Origin: Hydrogenophaga sp.
GTDB lineage: Bacteria; Pseudomonadota; Gammaproteobacteria; Burkholderiales; Burkholderiaceae_C
Assembly: GCF_011390835.1 (NCBI RefSeq)
Contig: NZ_JAABRQ010000012.1
Span: forward strand, 1-64,000
Direction: 5' to 3'
Length of the DNA: 64,000 bases
The notes beneath the pieces were generated by a model. The model did not search any database, was not told where the DNA came from, and worked only from the letters and a program-made list of their open reading frames with translations. Positions within the stretch are counted from its first letter, which is position 1. Each line of letters opens with the position of its first letter. Positions 44,793-54,900 of the stretch are shown here, piece by piece. The position numbers were made by a program, and so were the translations under genes.

Positions 44793-45419
44793 ATGCCCAT
44801 CTCGCCTGAGGTCCTGAAACTGCGCGAACTGGCCAAGAGCCAGCTCTTCGTGATGGACCTGCGTGAGACCGATGCGCCTGGCCTTCTAGCCGCCCAGCTC
44901 GGTGGACCCGACGCGAAACAGCCCGTGGTCTGGCGCGACGCCGAGAGCGAGCTACTGGTTTTCCCGGGCTCCACGGTGGTGAGGTTCGCGCCCGGGTTTG
45001 TGTTCGTCGAACTCGCTGTGCTCAGCGACCAGACGGGCGACGCGCGCCTGCTGTTCGCTTTCAAGATCGGCGCCTCACCCAACGAAGCTAGCCTCACCGC
45101 CGTCGCCGAAGACCGCCCGCGCGGCAACGCCGTGCTCGCCAAGCGCTGGGCCCAACCCGCCACCGAGCTGGTCTGGCACGCGCTGCTGCGCTGCGGCGAA
45201 GCCCTGCTGGCGCGCCGCCGCCTCAAATCGCCACAGCAGCTCGGTGGCGTCTACACGCTGGGTCGTGTGCTCAGCTTCATCACCACCGAACCGGTCACAA
45301 CCGAAGGCCTGCGCGGCTATTACGCCGAGGCAGCGCAGCGCGAGCAGCCGCTGGACCCGTCCATTCTCAACCGCCGTTTCCTGGGCAGCGTGCCGCTGCG
45401 CCGCACGACGAAACGCTGA
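44793..45419 (+). CDS. Unknown protein, first gene of the Hcp/giant operon
   Basis: A 208-residue soluble protein that I do not recognise. From the ATG at 44793 it starts MPISPEVLKLRELAKSQLFV, has a central beta-rich part (about 35-85, with WRDAESELLVFPGSTVVRFAPG at about 50) and a helical second half ending in a basic RRFLGSVPLRRTTKR. No signal peptide or membrane segment. The longer frame from a TTG at 44661 lacks a ribosome site. It is placed 27 bases ahead of the hcp gene and is the only gene of the operon not followed by a gap under 20 bases. An adaptor, chaperone or immunity role is possible; nothing proves it. Confidence 0.6.
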   Translation: MPISPEVLKLRELAKSQLFVMDLRETDAPGLLAAQLGGPDAKQPVVWRDAESELLVFPGSTVVRFAPGFVFVELAVLSDQTGDARLLFAFKIGASPNEASLTAVAEDRPRGNAVLAKRWAQPATELVWHALLRCGEALLARRRLKSPQQLGGVYTLGRVLSFITTEPVTTEGLRGYYAEAAQREQPLDPSILNRRFLGSVPLRRTTKR

Positions 45420-45446
45420 CCCCCGACCCACAGAAAGAGGTGCGCC

Positions 45447-45932
45447 ATGGCCGAATCGATCTCGCTCACGATCAGCAGCAACGGTGAAAACATCCCGGGC
45501 GACAGCACCGTGTCCAGCCTGGGCCGAGAGAACACGATCGAGGTGCTTTCTCTTGAGCAGACGCTTTTCAGGCCGTTTGATCGAGCGTCCCTGCGGGCGA
45601 CCGGACGGACGATTTATACCCCTTTGAAATTCAGCAAGCGCTTGGATCGAGCAACTCCCTCCTTGCGCCAATCACTGGCGCAAAACTCGGTGATGGTCGG
45701 GGAGTTTCGCTGGTTTCGACCGAACCCTGAAGATGGAAGCACCGAGCATGTGTTCACGTTGGGGTTCACCGGTAGTCGGGTGACAAAGAGCACGCTGCGA
45801 TTGCCGGATACCTTATCGACTGAAGCCAGCAACTTGCCACCCATGGAAGACATCGAGATGGTTCTGGGTTTCGTGTCCTTGGAGTGGGTTTCTGGAGATG
45901 TGTTTTTGCACAACAACGACGTGGACGCCTGA
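45447..45932 (+). CDS. hcp: Hcp-family type VI secretion tube protein (orphan)
   Basis: A 161-residue protein with the Hcp fold pattern: IEVLSLEQTLFRP, TGRTIYTPLKFSKRLDRATPSLRQSL, EFRWFRP and EHVFTLGF, then EDIEMVLGFVSLEW at the end. The middle element corresponds to the Hcp strand-turn with basic-Asp-(K/R)-(A/S)-TP, diagnostic of the family (PF05638). Hcp rings stack to form the inner tube of type VI secretion and also bind effectors in their lumen. AGAAAGAGGTG precedes the ATG. No sheath, baseplate or ClpV gene is visible here, so it is an orphan copy tied to the giant protein that follows after 11 bases. Confidence 0.85.
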   Translation: MAESISLTISSNGENIPGDSTVSSLGRENTIEVLSLEQTLFRPFDRASLRATGRTIYTPLKFSKRLDRATPSLRQSLAQNSVMVGEFRWFRPNPEDGSTEHVFTLGFTGSRVTKSTLRLPDTLSTEASNLPPMEDIEMVLGFVSLEWVSGDVFLHNNDVDA

Positions 45933-45943
45933 TCGTTGCCCCC

Positions 45944-48900
45944 ATGGCCGCCAGCTTCCCTACCGACGCACTAGACCCGCTTGTCCGGCGGATCGGCGAG
46001 GTGGCGGGCCTGTTCAGACCCGGGGCTGACGGTGCGATCGAGGTCAACGAGGACTTCTTCAAGGACCCCATCACCGAACTCGGCCGTGCGATTGCCGACC
46101 GCCAGGAATCCATCATCGAGCTGCTGGGCGAGCTCATGGGCCGCACCAGTGGCGAGGTCGTGGGCCTGCCGGCCGCAGGCGACGTCGATCAGTGGATTCC
46201 GATCCAGGGCCCTGATGGCGACACCGGGCTTTACCTCGTACTGTGCAGCAAGCTCGGGCGTCTGCACTTTGGCCTGGGCTGGCGATGGCGCGTCACCGCC
46301 GACGAGCTGGCGTCGTCGATGTGGGCTCACGTGCCGCTGCTCTCCACCGACGGCACCACCACCGCCGGCGGCACGCGGGTCGAGGTGGCCACGCGCGATG
46401 CGCCTTTGCGGCTGGCGGCCGATGTCAGCTTGCGTGATGGCTTTGGTACCGCGGGCCTTGCGTTTAGTGGCGTGCGCGGCAGCGTCAGCATCAGCGGCAT
46501 CAGCGAGCCGCCCAGCGTGGCACTGGTGCTGCTGGGGCTTCAGCTGCCCGGCGAAACCACGCCGCGTGACCGATCGCTCGCCGACCTGATCAACCTGCCC
46601 GGGTCGGCTTGGATCGAGACCGCGGTGGCCTTGTTCACCGCACAACTGAGCGCTGCGGCCGGCACGGACGATACCGCGTCGCGCAAGGTGCAGGCGGTGC
46701 TGGACCACCTGCTGCCCCTGCTGGGTATTTCGGCGCCCGCCGGGAGTCCGCGCTTGCGCTGGGAAGAGCTGCCCGCCCGCGGGGAGGCGGTATTCGACGA
46801 CTGGTTCCTGGCCTTGGTCAATACGCCGAACGCCATGCGGCGCTGGCTCGGCCACTGGCAGGGTCTGCTCAGCGAAGGCCTGGGCACGTCCATCCCGGCC
46901 GGCGTGGACATTGCGGTGAACGGCAACGGCACGCGCGCCGACCCCTGGCATGTGGGGCTCTCGGTGGGTGGCGTGGACACCGCCGCCACCGCTGCGGTGG
47001 ACAGCCCGGCCAGCGGCACCCGGCTGCTGTTCCTCGGTCTGCGCGTGGGCGCTACGCCGATCCCGCTGGCGGGCCCGCTGCGCTTGACGGTGGGCGGTGC
47101 GGCCGAGGTGGTGGCCATCCCGGTCGGCGGATCGGGTCAGGTGCGCGCGCTGCCTTCCTTGGCCATCGCCCTCAAGCTGCATGCCCAGACCGGCCCGCTG
47201 GTCTCGCACACCTTCGGCGCGGGCGATCCGCTGGCCGCGCTGGCGCAGCTCAGCGTGGGCTCGATCGAGGCCGGTCTGGGGCTGGACGCCGCAGGCAAGC
47301 CGGTGCCGCTGTTGCAGTTGCGCGAGGTGAGCTGTGCGCGCGGCAGCTGGCCGGTGCTCGACCTGTCCTCGGCCGACGCGGTGATCGATGGCCTGGGCGC
47401 GGTGGCGGGCAATGCCATCCAGCAACTGATCGAACAAGGCTTGGGCCTGCTGGACGGCGGCACCCACGCCGGGCGCCGCGTGGCGGCCCTGATGGGGCTG
47501 GTGCCGCCCAGCTCGCGAGCGGCGCCTGGCGCCTGGCCGGTGCCGCTGCTCACCGATGCGGCGCAGATCAGCGCGTTTCTCGGCGACCCGCTGGGCGCCA
47601 TCGGTCGCTACCACGCTCGCTGCCTGCTGGCCGATGTTGACGGCGTGCCAGGCTGGCGCCACCTGCTGAGTGAACTGGGTGAACTGCTGCGCAGCGCCGG
47701 CGGGCCGAGCCTGCCGTTGCGAGGCAGCGGCTCGGCGTCCGACCCGTGGCGCCTGTCGCTGGCGGCCACCGACGCGGGCGCGGTGGTGCTGCGGGCCGAC
47801 AGCGCCCTCGTAGGCGGCCGTCCACAGCTGCGGCTCGCGGCAGCGTTCGAGCCGCGCGCGCTGACGGTGGATGCGGTGCAGTTCTCCTTCGCCGCCCTGG
47901 CCGAGCTGCTGCACCTGGACCTGCCCGCGCCGGCCAACACTGGCGCGCCGCGCGCCACGTGGCTGTCTGGTCTGCGCGCCGAACTGCGCCTGCATGGCGA
48001 TCTGCAAACTCTGCCACTGGCTGATCTGCGCCTGAGCGCCGAAGCGCTCAGCGCGGCGATCGAATGGCGTCCAACCGAGGGCGTGGGCTGGCGCGTGGCG
48101 CTCACCGCGCCGGGCGCGCAGTGGAACGCCGCCAGCCGCGCCATCGCCCTGCCCGATCTGGTGCTTGACCGCGATGGCATCGCGGGCTGGACGCTCGACG
48201 CGCCCGACCTGGGCGGTGCGCTGGATAGCGCGCGCGGCGCCGTGTCGCGCGATGGTGTGGCCGAGTTGGTGCAGTACCTGCTCGGCCACTTGATGCTGGA
48301 GCATGGGGGGCCGATGGGCTTTGGGCTCTCGGCCTTGCTCGGTTTGTTGCCCGGCGATCCCGGCATCCGGTTGCCGGCGTGGCGCGGTGAGGCGGACGGC
48401 ATCGCCCTACCCGCCGACTTTCCGCGTCTGCAACCGGCCGACTGGGGTGCCTTCTTCGCCGATCCGCTGCCGGTGCTGCGCGGCCATGTGGCAGCCATCT
48501 TGTCCAACCCGCGTCATGCGCTGCCCTTGCTGCGCTGGCTGGGGTTGGCACTGCAAGGGCTGGCGCCCGCGCGCAGCCGCTTGGGTGAGCTGCTGACCTT
48601 CGAAGAGGCCTTGGGTGATCTCGGCGGCTTTCCGCATCCCGACGCGATTGAGACAGCCGCCTTTGGCGAAGCCTTGGCCAGTCCGACGGCCACCGACGAC
48701 GCGCCATTGGCCTTGCCCAGCCTGGAAGACCTGCCCTTCACCTTGTCCGGCCAGGGCAGTTACGAAGCCCCTTACGCCCTGGGCTTGCGTGCCAAGGGTG
48801 TGCGCAGTGTGCAGGCGCTGGTCTGGCTGGATCCAGACGGTCCGCCTGTGGGCGACGCGGTAGACCTGGCCATCGCCACGCTGGTGCCCGCACTGCGCGA

Positions 48901-51900
48901 CCTGGGCCTGCTCGGCAGCCGGCCGGCCGAGCAGCTTGCGCCGGTGCTTGATGTGCTGGCGCAGCTGGACGCGGGCATGGCCGATGCGCTCAGCGGTGTG
49001 CTGCCCGCGAGGCTGGGCAACGGGCTGCGCGCGCTGGAGGAGTTCCTGCGCACCAGCGACGGGCTGGTGCTCTCGGCCAGCCAGCTGCCGCCGGTGGCCA
49101 GCGGCTGGAGCCGACCTGCCCAGCCGCTCGCGGCCGATCATGTGCACGCGCTGGATCAGGCCGCGGTGGTGGCCGAAGTCCGGCGCCAGCTGCTGGTTTG
49201 GGATGCTGCGAACACCGGTCCGGTGCTGCTGCTGTGCGCGCCCTTTGCCGGCGCCGAGGCCTGGTCGACGGTGCAGACCGACCTGGGCGGCGCCCGCAGC
49301 GCCTTCAGCTTTCGCGTGGCCGGGGTGGCGCCCTTGGCGGTCAGCCTGGCCTCGCTGGACCCAGGCGCGCGCCTGATCGCCGCCGAGCTTTCGGCGTGGA
49401 ACGGGGCACCGGGTGTGGCGCCCGCTGCGCGGGCCGTGCCGCTGGACGCGCCGGCCGGCAGCAGCAGCCAGGCCGAGCAGGTGGTGCGCCTGCTGCAGCG
49501 CATCGCCCAGCTGCACCCGGGCCAGCGCGTCACGGTAGTTGCCCACTCGGCCAGCGGCTTGGCAGCGCGCGCCGCCGTGCAGCGCGCCGGGCTGGCGCCT
49601 CTGGTGCGCGGCCTCATCACGGTGGGCACGCCACACGTGGGCACGCCGCTGCCTTGGCTGGCCAATGCGCCGCTGGCCGAAGCGCTGTCGGCGCTGCAGC
49701 GCCTGCGCACCCGCCTGCCGTTGACCGGTGCGCTCGGCGAGGCGCTCGACGCCTTGTGGGGCTTCCTGCGCGAGCGCACGCCCGAGGGCCTGGCGATGGC
49801 TTGGCCCTCGCAGGCGTTTGCACCGGTGGGCGACGAAGCGCTGCCCGCCGGCGTGTCCGGCCATGCGGTGGCGTTGCGCTTGCCGACCGCCAGCCTGGCA
49901 TCGGCCCTGGCGAGCGCCGTCACCACACGGGCCACCCAGCTGCGCGCCGCGATGGCCGCGCGTGCGCCGGTGTCGCACCTTGGAGTTGGTCTGGCGCTGG
50001 CGCCCAGCGTGCGCGCTGCGGAGGGCGCGCTCAAGCTGCGCACCCATGCGCGGCTGGACATCGCCCGCGTGCGCATCGCTGCCGGAGATGCTGCGCGCGA
50101 ATTGCCAAGGCTGGCGTTGCAGGCCGAGATCTGGCGCGAAAGTGGCTGGCTGGTGGGCGACCCGGCGGCGCGCGTTCGGGTACGTCGCGCCGAGCTGGGC
50201 TGCGAAATCACAGAGGCGGGTATCGTGCCGAGGGTGCGGCTGACCGATGTGTCCGTCGACGGCGTGGAATTGCCGTTGGCCACACTGCGACGCCTGGCCA
50301 CGTCGGGCCCCTGGGTGCCCGACGACCTACTGGTGCCGGCCTTGGATGCGCTGCTCGCCGAGCTGACCACCGGGCCGGGGCTCGATCCGGGCGTGCTGGC
50401 GCTCGCGCGACTGCTCGCCAGTGTGGAGCTCACGCAGCTGCGGCAAGGCGGTGCAGACGACGACAGCGGTGGCTACGCCATCCACGGCGACGGCTGGGCC
50501 GCCATGCTGGCCGACGCGCCCGCCTGGTGGCAGCGTGTGCTGGCGGCCGCGCTGGTCGACGTGCCGCGGCGTGATGCGCTGGTGCAGCGCCTGCGTACCG
50601 TGCTCGGCCTGGCGGGCGATGACCTGTCTCGTCTGCTCATCTCCCAGGCCAGCGACGATCCCGCCTGGCAGGCGTTGCGCGCGTTGCTGCAGGCGGTGGG
50701 GCTGCTGGCGAGCGACGCGCGCGGCGCGGTGCCAGAGCTCGCCGCCTGGTTGGCCCTGCTGCGCGATCCGGTGGCCTGGGCCACGATCCGGCTGCGCCCG
50801 CTGCTGGCCGACGCCACCCGGCGCGGCGCGCTGCTGGGTCGTTTGCGCAACCTGCTGGGTGTGCGCGACTTGGGCAGCCCGGTGGTGGAACTGGCCCTGG
50901 GTGGCGGGGTGGCGGTGCGCGTCGAGGCGCTCGGGCAGGTGGCGCTGCGGCTGGACGGAGGGGCGTTTCGGCTCGGTGGCGCGCTCTCCGTCAGCGGCGA
51001 CATCGGCCTCAACCTCGCCAGCGGCAGCGCAGCGGTGGCGCTGCGCCTGCAGCCCGCGGCGGTGGCGACCGGTTTGCGCCTGTCGCTCGACCTGCCGGTG
51101 GGCGCGGCCGGCGCGCGCTGGGGCCTGGCGCTGGATTTCAGCGACGGAGCGCGTGGCGCGCCCTTTGCCGAATTACCGCTGGTGCCGCTGCCGGCCGACC
51201 TGCCGGCGCGCCTGGGGCAGCTGTTGCCGCGCTTTACCCTGACCACCCTGGCCACCAGTCTGCTCGACAACCTGCTGCTGCCCCGCGTGCCGCAGATCGC
51301 GCCGGTGCTCCAGGCCCTGGGTCTGGCCACGCCGGTCAGCGCGACCGAGCGCGCCCGGGTGCGCAATCTGGCGCGCGTTCTGGCCGACCCGCTGGGCTGG
51401 CTGCGCACGGGCGGCAATCTGTTCTCCCTCGCCGGCACCGGACCAGTCTTGGTTCCCGAGAACGTGGTGGCGCTGGTGCGCCAGCTGTTCGGCACTTTCG
51501 GCCTGACCGATGCGGCCGGCGATGTGAGCCTGCCGCTGAACCTGCGCCTGCGCATGGCCAGTGCGCCGCAGACTCGCCTGTCGCTGGCCACCACTGCCCC
51601 GATGGCCTTCGAGGGCGGCGTCACCCTGGCGGGCACTTTGGAGCTCGCCTGGTCACCGGCCGGCAGTCTGGGCGCTGGCGGCAGCCTGGCGCTGGGCGCA
51701 CCCCTGCCCGCCGGCAGCCCCTGGGGTCAACTGGTGGTGCAGGCCGGCGCGGTCGACGGCGCTTTTACTCTGTCCCTCGGCCCCGATGGCGCGCCGATCC
51801 GGCTGCTGCCGTTCGGCGGCTTCGACGCCGCCAGCGTGGGTGCCGCCGCCGAGCGCCTGTTGCCCACGCTGATCGACGGCGCCTTGCGCGCGCTCGCAGA

Positions 51901-54900
51901 CTCGGGCGACGCGGCGGTGGCGGCGTTCATCACCAACCTGCGTGCTGCGGCGGCCACGCTGCAGGTCGACAGCACCGCCCACCTTGACCGCGTGGCCCAC
52001 CACCCGGTCGAGTGGTTGCGCGATCGGTTCTCGGTGGTCAACGCCCCGGCCTCGCTGAACGCGGTGCTCAACCTGATCCCGGTGGCGGTTCGTGGCCCGT
52101 TCACCGTGCCGGCGGGCGCGCTGCGCTTCGAGCCGCCGGGCTCGCCGGTGTCGCTGTCGCTGGGTCAGTTCGGCGCGGGCGGTGGAGCAAACATCGGCGC
52201 GGCCGTCGAGCTCGATATTGACCTCGGACCGGTCACCCTCAGCGGCGCGCTGTCGGTAGGGCTGCTCGCAAGTGGCATCGAAACCCTCAACCTGGACCCG
52301 GTGGTGAACGTGATGTTCAACGCCGCTGTGGACCCGGGCGTGATCCAGCCCGGCGGCGTGTCCATCGAGCCCGCAATCGGCCTGGCCGTTGGCGCCAGCG
52401 GCGTGCAGCTCTGGCTCTACCCGATCGGCAACGTGGAAGGTTCGCCCGACTTCCGGCTCGACGTGCTCCCCGAGCTAGATTTCGGCGTCGACGACGGTGG
52501 CTCCATCGAAGACGCGCTGCTGGAGCTGGCGCGCCGCGTGCTGGTGCCGGTGGCGGTGGAAGCAGTGCTAGACAGCGACCCGGTCACCGGCTGGCTCAAC
52601 ACCTCGATCACCACCTCGCCCTTGGAGTCGCTGGTGCCCGGCACCGTTCTTGTGAGTGCTGGCCTGCTCGTGGTCGTCGAGCCGCCGGCGGGCAGCCGCA
52701 CGGCATACAACCTGGCGCCGCTCAGCAGCTTGGGCGACCCGGTGCGCCTGGTCGAGGGCCTGATCGGTGCCGTCTTCGATGCGATGGCCACAGCGTTTTC
52801 AGCTCTCCCCATCGTGGCCTTCGACGTGCCCGGCTCGGGCATCTTCCTGGCGCGCGACAACACAAGCCTGCCGCACCGCTTCGGCCTTCGTGTGGCGCTG
52901 CCCGAGCTGCGCCTGGGCGACGATCCGGAAATCATCATCCGCCTGGGTGGCGAGACCGACTGGATCGCGCCCGCTGGTGGCCCGGCCGGCGTGGTGCCCG
53001 GGCTGTCGCTGCTGCTGCTCACCGACGCCGGCGCTGGCTCCGGCGTGGCCACCCGCTTCGGCATCGAGCCGGTTATCGAGCTTGCCGGCGTGGGCATCGA
53101 CATCAGCGGCCGCGCCGACGAGCCGCTGTTCGATCTCAGCGGCTTCCAGCTCGGCGGGCTGGAATCGCTGCTGTACCTGAGGGTGCAGGTGCCGGCCAGC
53201 GGCTCGGCGCCTGTGGTGACGTTTGGTGCCTACGGCGACCTCGATGGCATCGCGATTCCGCTAGGCACCTCCAACAGCAACCCGGTAGCTGCCTCGCTCA
53301 TGAGCGGCAGCGGGGGCGAGAGTGCGCCGGTCAACCCGCGCTTCTCGGTGCGCGCGGCCTACGTCGAAGACTTCTGGCTGGAGCTGGGCGACACGCCCGG
53401 ACGCAACGAGGTGTGGTTCCCGATCCAGCGCACCTTCGGGCCGGTCAGCATCCAGCAGATCGGCATCCGCTGGATCGGTGGCGAAGATCTCAAAGGCGCC
53501 ATCCTGCTCGACGGGGGCGTGGCGCTGGCCGGCCTCGCGGTGGGAGTGGACGACCTGTCGCTCACCATTCCGCTGGCCCACATCGACGACCTGAGCAAAT
53601 GGGAGCTGGGCCTGCGCGGCCTGGCCGTGAGCTACGACGGCGGCGGCGTGCGCATCGGTGGCGGCCTGCTGCAGGTTGACGTGGGTCCAGGGCAGTTTCA
53701 GTACGACGGCTTTCTGCTGATCGAGGTCGGGGGCTACAGCTTCGTGGCGCTGGGCTCGTACGGGGTGATCAATGGCGAGCCCTCGCTCTTCGTGTTCGTG
53801 GTGATTAACGCCACGCTGGGCGGGCCACCCATGTTTTTTGTCACCGGACTGGCGGGTGGCTTCGGCTACAACCGCGGCCTGGTGGTGCCCGCCATCGATG
53901 GCCTGCCGCAGTTCCCGCTGATCGAGGCGATGGGAGAGTCGTCGGCGGTCACCGCCACGCCGATGGCGTTCCTGCAGCGCATGGGGCCTGCCGTGCCGAT
54001 GGAGCGCGGCAGCTACTGGTTCGCCGCCGGGGTGAACTTCACCTCGTTTGCGCTGGTGAAATCGCAGGCCTTGCTCTACGTGCTGCTCAACCGCGGCCTG
54101 GAGATCGGCCTGCTCGGCAAGAGCCAGTTCGAGCTGCCGCCAGCGGTGCCGCTGGTCAGCGTGGAGCTGGCGCTCAAGGCGCGCTTCTCCACCATCGAAG
54201 GCGTGGTGTCGGTGGAAGCGCGGCTCACCGACAACTCCTGGGTGCTCTCGCGCGACTGCCGGCTCACCGGAGGTTTTGCCTTCTTCCTCTGGTTCGACGG
54301 ACCCTACGCCGGCGACTTCGTCATCACCATCGGCGGCTACCACCCGCGCTACACGCCGCCCGCCCACTACCCCAGCGTGCCGCGCCTGGGCTTCAACTGG
54401 CGCGTCTCCAGCAGCATCTTCATCAAGGGCGAGGCCTATTTCGCGCTCACACCGCGCGAGGTCATGGCCGGTGGTCTGCTCGAAGCGGTGTACGACAGCG
54501 GCGACGTGCGCGCCTGGTTCCGCGCCTGGGCCAACATGTACATCCAGTGGCGGCCCTTCTTTTTCGAGGTCGAGATCGGGATTTCCATCGGCGTGGCGGT
54601 CGACACCTGGCTGGGCACGGTCAAGGTAGAAGTCGGCGCTTCGCTGATCGTCTGGGGTCCGGAGATCGGCGGTCGCGTCACGATCGACATCTGGATCATC
54701 AGCATCACCATCCCCTTCGGCGCTGCCCGCATCATTCCGCAACCGCCGATGTCCTGGGACCAGTTCCGCGCCTCGCTGCTGCCGCCCGAGGATGAGAAAT
54801 TGTTCGGCGGGCTGGTCGAGCGAGGCCTGGCCAGCGGCGATCCGGCCACCGGGCCCTGGGACCTGCTGCCTGAGTTCGTGCTGCGCACCGAGACCTTCCT

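Noticed and set aside
45971-48304. 777-codon minus-strand frame inside the giant gene, with similar ones at 48407-50047, 53261-55528, 56563-58896 and 61185-62870
   Set aside because: All are antisense shadows of well-supported plus-strand genes and consist of Arg/Gly/Gln-rich low-complexity sequence.
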